Made by a program: the position numbers and the translations under genes | The notes under the pieces: generated by a model | What the model was told of the DNA's origin: nothing | Database searches by the model: none | What the model saw: only the letters and a program-made list of their open reading frames with translations | Assembly: GCF_000150955.2 (NCBI RefSeq) | Contig: NC_011680.1 | Location: 532,360 to 596,359, forward strand | Source of the DNA: Phaeodactylum tricornutum CCAP 1055/1 | Taxonomy: Eukaryota > Bacillariophyta > Bacillariophyceae > Surirellales > Neidiaceae | DNA length: 64,000 bases | Direction of reading: 5' to 3' | Shown here: piece after piece, positions 33,374 through 44,043 of the stretch | Position numbering within the stretch: the first letter of the stretch is position 1 | Layout of the letters: every line of letters starts with the position of its first letter

Positions 33374-36300
33374 ATGAGCCAAAAAGAAGTGGAGTATATA
33401 TTGGAAGGTTTGCAAGAGAAGTATTGTCAAAAAGGAATGATGGAAAGCGACGCCGATGTGTACATGGATGATATGGTCAGTGACTTTAGCGACGGAGATG
33501 TTTCGTTGGACGATAATTCCTTTGCGGCCGAAAACCGGGCCCCGGTGACAAAAAAGAGCAAGGCAACGGTTACCAAAAAGACAACGAAGAAAGCTCACAA
33601 GAATGCTGAGGACGCCCAGTCCATTTCCGTTCTTACTTCTACGGAGAATCTGGCCAATTTGCCAGCTCCCACTTTAAAGGCAGCTGCGGGGAAAAAAAAG
33701 ACGGTCGAGGAAACTTATCAGAAAATGTCGCAGCTCGAGCATATCCTCATTCGTCCCGACACCTACAGTACGTATACATCTGAAGCAAAAATAGCCATAC
33801 GCTTGTTTTTATGTTGCTTATTCGCTTACTCGTATTTTTTGAAATACCTTTAACAGTCGGCTCAGTGGAGCCTCACACCAAGCTCATGTTTATCTTGGAG
33901 GACGATAAGATTATCGAAAAAGAAATCACCTACACTCCAGGTCTTTTCAAGATTTTTGACGAAATTGTTGTCAACGCAGCAGATAACAAACAGCGCGACC
34001 CGAACATGGATAAGCTTGATGTGACTATAAATGCCGAAGAGAATGTCATTTCTATTCAGAACAACGGAAAAGGTATTCCAATCGTGATGCATAAGGAACA
34101 CGGCATTTATGTGCCAGAACTCATTCTAGGACACCTTTTGACGGGCTCCAACTTTGATGACGGAGAAAGGAAAACAACAGGTAAGTTTAGCATGCAATGG
34201 AAACCATCCCAAAGATCCTTGCCAAGTGAATAGACACTCACCTATGGCATTATTCCAAGGTGGACGAAATGGATATGGTGCCAAATTAGCGAACGTATTT
34301 AGCACGGAATTCGTCGTAGAATGTGCGGATACGGAAAACGGGCTCAAGTACCGCCAGGTATTTCGAGAAAACATGAAGCAAAAGGACAAACCAGTAGTCA
34401 AGGCGCTCACAGCCAAAGAAATGAAGGCTGCGGACTACGTCAAAATCACCTTTAGTCCCGATTTAGAGCGCTTCAAAATGGATCGTTTGGACGAAGACAC
34501 AGTCGGTCTCCTGTCCAAACGTGCCTACGATATTGCGGGAACCATGTCTCAGAGCAGTGGCAAGAAACTTCTCGTCTCCCTCAATGGCAAAAAACTTCCA
34601 ATTAAGTCTTTCAAAGATTTCATAGGCGTATTTGAGGGAATTAACAAGCCGTCCGCGTTCGAAACGGTACGTCTTGCAAATGTAGTTCGCTTCGAATTTG
34701 GGTGCCCTTCAGTATCTCACCTATGCGATTCCTTGTGGATAGTCTGATCGCTGGGAGGTTGGTGTTGCCGCTTCCGACGATGCGGCGATGAAACAGGTTT
34801 CGTTCGTCAACTCGATTTCGACGTCCAAAGGAGGCACCCACGTTCAGTACATCGCAGATCAAGTGGCCTCTCACTTGGCCAAAGCCATTACCAAGAAAAA
34901 CAAGAAAGGTGGGGAGGTGAAGGCGTCGTTTATCAAAAATCATTTGGCGATTTTTGTCAACTGTTTGATAGAAAATCCCGCCTTCGACAGCCAAACCAAG
35001 GAATTCATGACGAGCAAACCCAAGGACTTTGGTTCCACCTGTAAGCTCTCAGACAGCTTCTTGAAAAAGCTCGAGAAAAGTGCAATCGTTGAGAATGTAC
35101 TAGCATTTAGTCAGTTTCGGGATCGTCAAGCCTTGAAAAACAAAAGCGGTAAGAAGAAGGCCAAACTCACTGGTATCGACAAGCTCGATGACGCCAACTT
35201 TGCAGGGACGGCAAAGTCAAAAGATTGCACTCTCATCATCACAGAGGGAGACTCAGCCAAGTCGTTGGCCATGGCGGGCTTATCAGTCATTGGACGTGAC
35301 TATTACGGAGTCTTTCCCCTTCGTGGGAAACCATTGAACGTCCGTGATGCTCCCATCAAGGCCGTCACCAGCAACGAAGAGATCAAAAACGTGGTTGAGA
35401 TAATGGGTCTAAAGTTTCAGACAGTGTACGATGAAACGAATATCAAGCAACTCCGTTATGGACATTTGATGATTATGGCGGATCAGGATAATGATGGGTC
35501 ACACATCAAGGGTTTGATCATTAATTTTATTCACAGTGAGTGACTGTTGCTCTTCCAAAATTTTGCGGGTGTCGTTTTCTCACTCGAATTCCGTTTCTTG
35601 CTAGACTTTTGGCCGAGCCTGCTCGATATTCCTGGATTCCTCCAACAGTTTATCACACCGATTGTCAAGGTATCGAAAGGCCAAAAATCCCAGTCGTTTT
35701 TTAATTTACCAGAGTACGAGAATTGGCTGGAATCAACGGGAAAAAACGGACACGGATGGAAAATCAAGTACTACAAAGGGTTGGGAACTTCAACGAGCGC
35801 TGAGGCAAAGGAGTACTTTTCCAATTTAGACCTTCACGAAGTTCACTTCGGGATGCTCTCTAACGACAAGATTGAGGTAGCTATCGATGACGATCTGCAG
35901 CAGGTCCTTCCAGACACAGTGCAGTCTGGCAATGACCTCATCGACATGGTTTTTCGCAAAAATCGTGTGGAAGATCGCAAACAATGGTTGAACGCCATTG
36001 CTAAGGATACGTTCCTCAACTATTCGGAAGTATCCAAGGAAGGGGTAATGTATTCAGAATTTATCAACCGTGAATACATTTTGTTTTCAAAAAGTGATAA
36101 CGAACGCTCTATACCTCATCTATTGGATGGCTTTAAGCCATCTCAGCGCAAAATCCTCTTCGCATGCTTTAAAAGAAAGCTGAAAGGCGAGATAAAAGTT
36201 GCCCAGCTCACCGGCTATGTCGCCGAGCATTCGGCGTATCATCACGGTGAAGCGTCGCTCCAAGCCACAATAGTGAACATGGCTCAGAACTTTTGTGGTT

Positions 36301-38343
36301 CTAACAACATCAATCTTCTCACGCCGTCTGGTCAATTCGGTACGCGTCGAATGGGTGGCAAGGATGCTGCCTCGGCTCGATACATTTTCACCAAACTCGA
36401 GCCAATCACAAGAGCCATCTTTCATCCGGACGACGACGAGCTCTTAAGCTACATAAATGACGACGGTGTGACCGTCGAGCCAGAGTATTATGTACCCGTC
36501 ATCCCCATGATTCTCGTCAACGGAGCTGATGGAATTGGTACGGGCTGGTCCACGTCAGTCAATAACTATAATCCAAGGGAAATTGTACGCAACCTGCGCC
36601 GTAAGATTGCTGGTGAAGATTTTGTCGCAATGGCGCCCTTTTACAGTGGCTTCAAAGGCGAGGTATGATGCTTAATGACCAGGAGAATGATATGAGGGTA
36701 GTACTGATTGTTTCTCACATCTCGCTAAACCTTGCTCATCTCAGATTATTCCTGTTGATTCCAACTCCCGCCGATCTGGATCGTACGATATGCTTGGCAA
36801 AGTCGAACGCATCAATGACACAACGATCATTATCTCTGAATTACCCGTTCGGAAATGGACTCAAGACTACAAAGCCTTCCTTGAGATCATGTTGACTGGC
36901 GACGGGAAAAAGAAACTACCAGAGATCAAGGATTTTACTGAGAATCACACTGAGACAACTGTCTCATTCACCATCATTGCCGAGAAAGAGAAAATCGACG
37001 AATTTGAGAAAGAGAAAGCCGGCTTGATGGGTAAATTTAAGTTGACTGGGTCGCTCTCTACTTCGAACATGACGCTTTTCGATGAAAGAGGAAGAATCAC
37101 AAGATTCGAAGATCCTGAATCGATTATGAATGCTTTCTACGATATCCGTCTAGACTTCTACGATAAACGAAAGAGGTTGCTGGTCAAAAAGCTGAAAGAG
37201 GAACAACGAAAACTCTCCAACAAAGCCAGATTCGTGGAGGAAGTGTGTCGTGTGGAACTTGTTGTCAACAATCGTAAAAGACAGGACATTCTACACGAGC
37301 TTCGAAATCGGGGCTATGAGACTTTTGGGGCAGATGCACGTTCGAAAGAGACTAGCGACAGCGATGGCGAGGAGGATTCTATCAATGAGAGCCAGTCCGA
37401 CGCTGAACTCGCTCGAGGGTATGAGTACCTCCTTGGAATGAAAATTTGGTCGCTGACCTTCGAGAAAGCTGAGGAGCTGCGACGTAAGCTTGGTGAAAAA
37501 ACTACGGAACTCAACGCGTTGCAGGGTACTTCACCTTCTGAGTTATGGTTGAACGACCTGGATGATGTTGAGGCTGCACTTAATGCAAGGGATATCGATC
37601 TTGAAGAAGCGGAGGTGAACGAGCGTAAAGCGCAGAAAAAAAACCAAAAGCGCCGTGCCAAAGCCGCGAAGACAACTACTCGAGGCAAAAAGAAGGATGA
37701 ATGGGACTCGGAACTGGAGTCTTCCGATGGCAACGAATCAGATCGTATTCCAATCGTCCACAAGATAAATCCTCGACAGCAACCAATACCTAAGAAAAAA
37801 TGCGTCGTTGGCAAGCCTGCCCTTTCCAACTCGAAGTCTATTTTAAAAGTATCGGCGGCACCAGCGAAACTTCCTAGCGCGAGGAGCAAAGATTCAGACT
37901 GCGATAGTGAGGATGATGGTTTGGGAAGATCTCTTATTGAACGGATGAAGAGCAAGTTGCATGTCTCCCCGCAAAAAGTTCCGGCACGCAAAAGAGCTGT
38001 CCTTAAGCAAAAAGCGAAGGATAAAACCAATGCCGCGCTGGCTTTCGTTTCTAATGGTTGTGACTCCTTGACATCGTTGAATGCTTCCAAATTCGTTCCG
38101 GCCTCATTGACGCCCGCGAAACCTCATGTGCCCAAAGTGAACAACGAAATAGCGAGCAAAGGGAAAAAAGCCAAAGTGAAAAGTTTCGACGACACAGAAT
38201 CGGATGAATTGGAGTTTGATTCGGAAAAAGAAATTCCGAGCAAAAGCAGTACTGTTGTGGGCCTGTCTCGCACCGGGCGGACTACCAAACGTGTGGCCTA
38301 CGCATATAGTGATGACGAAGATGAGTCTGACTCGGATTTCTAG
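33374..38343 (+). CDS. TOP2: Nuclear-type DNA topoisomerase II
   Basis: Six exons, 33374-33767, 33857-34180, 34260-34666, 34743-35535, 35605-36662 and 36745-38343, give 1524 aa. ATPase motifs include IFDEIVVNAADN and GGRNGYGAKLANV. The TOPRIM domain has ITEGDSAKSLA and DQDNDGSHIKGLI. The active-site tyrosine is Y899 in ASARYIFTKLEP. Homology to eukaryotic TOP2 is continuous through the core. A C-terminal tail of about 300 residues, rich in Lys, Asp, Glu and Ser (for example KAKVKSFDDTESDELEFD), matches the regulatory tail of nuclear topoisomerases II. The start at 33374 gives an acidic N-terminus without targeting features. The enzyme passes one DNA duplex through another to untangle chromosomes. 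It is a paralogue of the gene at 11-16 kb. Confidence 0.95.
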
Positions 38344-38485
38344 TGCTGCTGACTTAAGATGTCGAAAACTGTAGAAGGCATTGTGACCATGGCACAACAG
38401 CAAATCAAAAGATTAACCAGTAAATGTGATCAGAGGCAAATATCGCACCAGTTAGATACTTACGAGGAAAATGGAAAGTTTGCAG

Positions 38486-39089
38486 TAGGGCTGGTACCTT
38501 AAAAGGACTACGATTCAGGTGTGGGTCGACTACGTGACGTTGCTAGAAAGACGAGCGTAACAGTCACTTCACTATCAGGACCTCTCACATGTAAGCGTTG
38601 TTGGCGAAATTCATTCCAAAGATCTTCTGCAATGGAATCGACACAAACGAATGTCCTTCCGCAGCGACAGAAATCGGCCCTGTGGAAGTCACAACAATAG
38701 GAAAAAAATTTCCGCAGCGTCAATCATTCCAGTACGAGCAAATTCCATAGTACTCTGAATGTAGTTGCTAGGGAAAGGGCTAAGGAAACGATTTGGCGTG
38801 TTCTGCTTTCCTTCTTCGCGTTCTTCTCCGATTTTGCTGAAGAGAGTAGATCTGAAGATTGACAGACACACACCGTGTTGCATTTGTTCCCAGCACAGGA
38901 ATCAATTGGAATAAACGAGGACTCTCTGCGAAGGTGGGGCCCGGCGGATTCAAATAAAGTAACCTGCAGAGCAGTTAGAGAATATCGCATAAAATTAAAG
39001 GAAAAGTAGGTACAGAGAGATCAATAGGCCTGCATAGCGTAAAAGAGTGGTGTTACTTTTCTACCAACGCACATAACGTTTCAAATACC
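38486..39089. repeat. 604-bp tandem repeat unit, copy 1
   Basis: The unit has two parts. Part A (38486-38838) is repeated at 39091-39430, and part B (38869-39089) is repeated at 41208-41427, with scattered substitutions and small indels. In this copy A and B are separated by 30 bp. On the minus strand part A holds a short coding-like frame (VDSIAEDLWNEFRQQR). Part B begins with DNA resembling exon 3 of the sulfotransferase gene (a CAGCACAGGAA-x-ATTGG stretch). Confidence 0.8.
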
Positions 39090-39430
39090 TGTAGGGCTGG
39101 TCCCGTAGAAGGACTACGATTCAGGTGTGGATCGACTAGAAAGACGACCGTAAGAGTCACTCACTGTCCGGACCTCTCACATGTAAGCGTTGTTGGCGAA
39201 ATTCATTCCAAAGATCTTCTGCAACGGAATCAACACAAGTGAGTGCCCTTCCGCGGCGACAGAAATTGGCCCTGTGGAAGTCACAACAATAGGAGAATTT
39301 TTTCCTCAGCGTCAATCATTCCAGCATGAGCAAATGGCATAGTACTCTGAATGTAATTACTAGTGAAAGGGCGGAAGAAACAATTTGGCGTGTTCTGCTT
39401 ATCTTCTTCGCGATCTTCTCCAATTTTGCT

Positions 39431-41157
39431 CATGATGTCGCGAAAGCGTCCGCGCCTGCCGTAAAAGACTTAGGCGGAGCCTTGCATTGAGGAAGGGGAA
39501 GAACTCCTCAAGGGAGTTAGTCGGTCGTGTTGAGCGACAGAATGCATCAGGACCAACTATCCTAGAGAAACAGACCTTTTGGTTTGTGTAGATCCTAGAA
39601 TCATAAGATTAGTTGGTGAGGCTAGTTTGGTGAAGGCTATTGAAGAACACAAAACGACGATGAAGATCGAAGTCAGGAAAACGATGAACTACGAAGATTA
39701 TGAGTCTACAATGTACTCTTGGATATTCGTAGGGACTGTGGGGCTGTGATTCGTGGTGTGTGGGACGGAAGCGACTTGGAGTTTAGCAGTAGGCGATTGA
39801 ACTTCTGGTAAGACGCTGTCCTTACCAGGAGTTGGATCAACACACCCTCGCTGCAAATGAGAAGTTGCTATGTCATTGGTTGATGACTGTTTGAGAAGGT
39901 AGTGCGAGCGCATTTTGCGATGATGTGCGGGAGAATGATGCTTGGAGAAATAGTCGGCCAAATTTGTGAGGCCGGGTCGCCAGTAAATAATAAACTGTTT
40001 TTGCTCGACGCGGTCTTTAACCCAGTAGAAACTCATGTCAATGGCTTTAGAACGTCGTTGCTTGATGGTTTCGTTGGCAATGCCGGAGGCACAAGCGTTA
40101 TCGGTCTGAATAGGGGTAGGTGGCTGATTGTGGCCAAGCTCGTCGAGAGTGACCCGGAAAGCGGTGGCGTCCTTGGCGTTGTAAAAGAGGGCACCGAGTT
40201 CTGCTTTGGTGGCCAATGAAAGAACAACGGACATGATGGAACTATGCGTATGAATAGCACCATTATTGGGAGGGTCCGGATCAGTCGGAGCGGGAGCAGC
40301 ATTGGGATCTTGGGGTCGACTGCTGAGGAAAAAATGACCTGCAGCACGAGAACGGGCTTTCGACTCAGAAAGGTAGGAAGCGTCACTATGAATGTGTAAA
40401 CACATGTTGCTAGCCTGAAAACGTACTGTAGTGTTGGGGTGAGTGGCACAGTAATCAAGTAAATGTTTGGCGGCGTGAAGGGTCGCTTGGGTTGCAGTTG
40501 ACTGTGCCGAGGCCAGAGTGCCGAGAGCCACGAGAATGGTCGAGTCGACAGCCCTAGCGTAATAAAGTAGGGTTCCGATGATTTCTTGTAGGTGGGTCTT
40601 GTCGGATGCATTGAGAGGCTCAGTGGTATCAGGGACTGGTGTGAGTTGGGTTGTAACGCCATAAGTTGGAGGGGTCCAGGCGTAAGAGGGGGCAATTGTT
40701 GAAAGCGGGTTAGGGCTTGGTCAATGTAGTCGGGCATGGACATGTCGAGGGTGCGTTGCTCATAATCCCAAGCAAGTGTAAGTCCGAGATAACGAGTGCC
40801 GTCCCAGTCAATGGTGATGGTGTAAAGTGATTGGAGAGTGTTGATAAGGTGCTGGGCGTGTTCGTTGCCAGTGTATTTCACTCCAAAGTTGTCCACAACT
40901 AGGGTAAACTGAATAGGGTGCGTGATGTGTCAAAATAGGCCAGCGGTATGCTTTGTCTTAACGTAGCCATGGGCAGCAAGGTGTTCAACTAGACGGTTGT
41001 GGGCAAGAATGCCGGCCTGGGGAAGGCCGTACATACCTTTGCGAATTTCGACGGTAACAGAGTTGTTGTGAATGAGCGGAGCTAACTGGTAATGAGCCAT
41101 GATGGTGGGAGGAATATCGGGAACCGGGATGCACATGTATTCGTACCAAGCCATGGG
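39431..41157 (-). mobile_element. Broken Ty1/Copia retrotransposon (diatom CoDi-like)
   Basis: On the minus strand, reverse transcriptase starts at the gap edge (41157) with VEIRKGMYGLPQAG and continues through LVVDNFGVKYTG. The connection and RNase H region follow (LHIHSDASYL, SLATKAELGALFYNAKDA, QTDNACASGIANE, KAIDMSFYWVKDRV, KQFIIYWRPGLTNLADYFSKHH) to about 39760. An in-frame TGA at 40930 and a frameshift near 40690 break the frame. The segment 39431-39700 downstream may be the 3' end and LTR, but I cannot define LTR borders. Gag, protease and integrase are absent. The usual second Asp of the RT active site reads Asn. The copy is dead. Confidence 0.85.
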
Positions 41158-41207
41158 NNNNNNNNNNNNNNNNNNNNNNNNNNNNNNNNNNNNNNNNNNN
41201 NNNNNNN
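41158..41207. other. Assembly gap of 50 Ns
   Basis: Fifty consecutive undetermined bases lie exactly where the retroelement should meet repeat part B'. The true length and content of the missing DNA are unknown; open frames drawn across it are artefacts. Confidence 1.
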
Positions 41208-41700
41208 CACACCATGTTGCATTTGTTCCCAGCACAGGGATCAATTGGAAAAAACGAGGACCCTCTGCAAAGGTGGGGCCCGGCGGATTCAAATGAAGTA
41301 ACCTGCAGAAAAGTTAGAGAATATCGCATAAAATTAAGGAAAAGTAGGCACAGAGAGATCAATAGGCCTACATAGCGTAAAAGAGTGGTGTTCCTTTTCT
41401 ACCTACACACATAACGTTTCAGATACCGATGCTAGCTCCGGCATGATCATCCTTTTGTACGACCCGGCACAACTCGGGACAGGGACCAAGACCGCTCAAC
41501 AATCTTTTCAGAGGACATACAAGACTTCCTGCACGTCACGGAGCCATTCCTTCCGACGGTGACAGAGCCCCAGAAAATCAAACGCGATAAGATTTTTGTG
41601 ACGTCGATTTAACCATTTACGCGAGGTGTTTGTGATTAATAGAGCGAACTCATCGAAATGGAACCGGCGCACAGTAAGAAAGATCAAAAGTTGTTGGAGA
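41208..41700 (+). pseudogene. Degenerate sulfotransferase exon-3 relic
   Basis: The plus strand resembles exon 3 of the intact sulfotransferase gene at 42915-43519. Matches include the CAGCACAGG-x2-(T/A)C-x-ATTGG start at about 41230. Further on are CTTTTTGTACGACC (41450 region), ACTTCCTGCA-x-GTCAC (41523 region) and TTTACGCGAGGT-x-TTTGTG (41607 region). The reading frame is destroyed by substitutions and indels. The first 220 bp are shared with repeat part B at 38869-39089. It is a third, older copy of the family, immediately upstream of the intact gene. Confidence 0.6.
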
Positions 41701-42134
41701 GCAAAACCTTGATAAACCACAATTCCCAGACAAGCTTAGCCCTGTCAGAAAAGCTAAGGCTCTACAATGATTCTCGAAGTAACCTACCCACCGACTGTAC
41801 ATAGTTCATTCTCTCTACAAGAAAGGAGGCTGGTTATAGATTTGTATGAAATTTCTACATTCGAAATTCGTCTAGACATAGTATATAGAATTTGAAATTG
41901 GTTTTGAACATTCTTCTTAGGACACTTCCAGGAACCTGTCTTATCATTGGCATATATTGGTTCGTTTAAAATTTATGTATCGCCAAAAACATAGGTATTC
42001 GTTCTTCTTTCTAGCCAATCGTCCTCGTCGTTGTAAAATCCTATCGAACAGTAAATGATCGCGAGTTTTTTCGTCAGTTGTTCCTGGAGATCTCATACTT
42101 CGAAACAACAGCAGACAACCATCAATCAAGTGTG
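41701..42134. promoter_or_regulatory. Upstream region of the intact sulfotransferase gene
   Basis: From about 41953 to the start codon this sequence is similar to the upstream region of the inverted copy (57610-57790), including ATCGCCAAAAACATAGGT and TTTTTTCGTCAGTTGTT. The promoter was therefore duplicated along with the gene. Nothing else is seen. Confidence 0.5.
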
Positions 42135-43519
42135 ATGATCATGAGCTTGAGAAGCATTCCACCCAAAGGGAGGATCCAGAGTCTATTAGTGATAGCAATG
42201 GCCTTCACATTTGTTTTACAAGTGTACGTTAGCACAAACGAAATAGCGTTTGTTTACCAGCCAATACCTATGATTGGCACGCGGTTTACTGCGTCAGAGT
42301 CCCGTATAAAGACAGACGACACCTGGCGCGCTACTCGCAAGCATTCCAAGCAAGCAATAGAATACATTGCGTCGGAACCAGTTCCTCGACCTTCGATCGA
42401 AACTCTCGTTACTAGACAAAACGTTACGGGGGACGTTGCGTGGCTCCTAAATTTGGCCGTGGTGGGATTCCCCAAGTGCGGCACATCCTTCATGATGCGC
42501 TATCTCGGTCGACACGAAGAAATAGCCATGCTGACTGACGGTGAACACTGCGAGTTGTCGACGGGTACACAAGACTCTGTCCTTATCAAGGCCCTGATGG
42601 ATGGGCTTCCCAGCGGTAAGATAGCGCGCGGCTTGAAATGTCCGCGCCAGTTGGAAAGCCCCAGGGCCATGCTGAGCCTCTCCCGGTACTTCCCGAACAC
42701 AAAGATAATTGTTGGAGTCCGACATCCTGTCCTTTGGTAAGTAGTATGCTCGAATACAAGTATCGATATCCGGAAAGGGCTCTATCCTGATTTCTTCTTT
42801 TGATGAAATTGGAACAGGTTTGAATCCTTCTACAACTGTAAGTGAATATGTGCTGAATCCTTCTTTCGGGACTGTCTTTGTACGATAACTCTCATCCAAC
42901 ATATTTGTAATCAGTTCGCCAGCAACGCACTTGGTTCAACCTGCTGCCAGCACAGGAACTGATTGGAAAATGTGCGGATTTGGGGCCCTTTGAAAACGTG
43001 GCTTCGGTCTGTACCGAAAGAGCCAACTTCCACGAGCCTTTGGCTCGCTTGGGAAAGACGAGCATGCAGAGCGCAGATGAGCAACAATACTTTTCGGCCG
43101 ACGCGCAGAATGTTTCAGACAACGTTGATTTCTCCGACAAGAAGATCTTTTTGTACGACCTCGCCCAGCTCCAGGACAAGGACCAAGATCGTTCTCAACT
43201 GCTTCTACAAGACTTGCAGAACTTCCTGCAAGTCACAAAGCCCTTCCAGACGATGGTGGCAGAGCGACAACCAGTCTCAAACGTAACACGCATTGATATT
43301 TGTGACCCCGAGTACAACCGTTTACGCGAGGTACTTGTGGATACTGGAGTGAAGGCGTCGAGATGGATTCGGCGATTTTTTTTTCATGCCAAAGGTGTGA
43401 CGGTGTCGTCTCCCAAATTTTTGGACCAGGTGTTGGCCAAGTGGGAAGAAGATCCGTGCGAAGAGCGCCGGGCCAAGAGCAATTCCGCCCTGTCCCCGCC
43501 GAATCGGACTACCTCGTAA
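42135..43519 (+). CDS. Type II membrane sulfotransferase-family protein
   Basis: Exons 42135-42736, 42818-42837 (only 20 nt) and 42915-43519 give 408 aa. ATG 42135 is the first in-frame ATG. An N-terminal signal anchor (IQSLLVIAMAFTFVLQVYV, residues 14-32) predicts a Golgi type II protein. The 5'-phosphosulfate loop is GFPKCGTSFMMRYL (residues 111-124) and the 3'-phosphate segment is SRYFPNTKIIVGVRHPV. After splicing the microexon this continues as WFESFYNFRQQRTW. These are the PAPS-binding signatures of sulfotransferases that modify glycans or proteins; the acceptor is unknown. A frameshifted inverted copy lies at 56253-57609 and a relic just upstream. Confidence 0.85.
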
Positions 43520-44043
43520 AGTCATAGCAGTCTTGACTGTATGAACCTACGCAGCATTGTTTTTTGTGGTAGGTTGTAGAGATGGTGGTACGGAATGGTA
43601 TTGCCTGTCGTTTCGCTTGAGTTTCTAACAAAAAAAGTACCGTACATCACGTCAGAGAAAAGTTTTCAAGTTAGCTTACTTATGAACTGTGACTAACAGT
43701 AAGTAAATTTACTATAGAGAGGATTCCACTTGTCCGTCTTTCCTTCGCTCCTCTCGAGTCGTCCGCAAAACAGATTCTACCGTCTGTTTCTGTACGGAAA
43801 TGGATCGTGTCGGCAACCCAACGAGATAAACCGTTGGCGTTTTCCTCGCCTCATTGCGAGTACCAAACAAATAAACAAACAACAATCTCAATTGGCTACG
43901 CGTGGGAGATTGGGCACGGTTTTCCACACCTCCTCGTATTCATAGTCCGTAGTTAAGAGCGTTCGTTGGCTGCCAATCCAATACGACTCTCCTTACATAG
44001 CACCAGCAACAGCCACAACCGGAAACGATTGACACACAACAGC
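43520..44043. other. Intergenic region
   Basis: This 524-bp stretch between the sulfotransferase gene and BRR2 contains no recognisable gene. It must hold the promoter and 5' UTR of BRR2. Confidence 0.4.

Larger units (their letters stand above)
39091..41427. repeat. Tandem repeat unit, copy 2, interrupted by a retroelement
   Basis: Part A' is 39091-39430 and part B' is 41208-41427. Everything between them (39431-41207) is foreign to copy 1 and consists of a Copia relic plus a 50-base gap. A' and B' are diverged by several substitutions and indels from copy 1, so the duplication is not recent. Confidence 0.8.

Noticed and set aside
40930-41362. Open frames running across the N block at 41158-41207
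   Set aside because: They are artefacts of undetermined bases; the protein on the two sides is unrelated (reverse transcriptase versus repeat B').
43966-44043. 26-residue extension upstream of the BRR2 start
   Set aside because: The conserved Brr2 N-terminus begins at ATG 44044; the frame upstream does not start with ATG.
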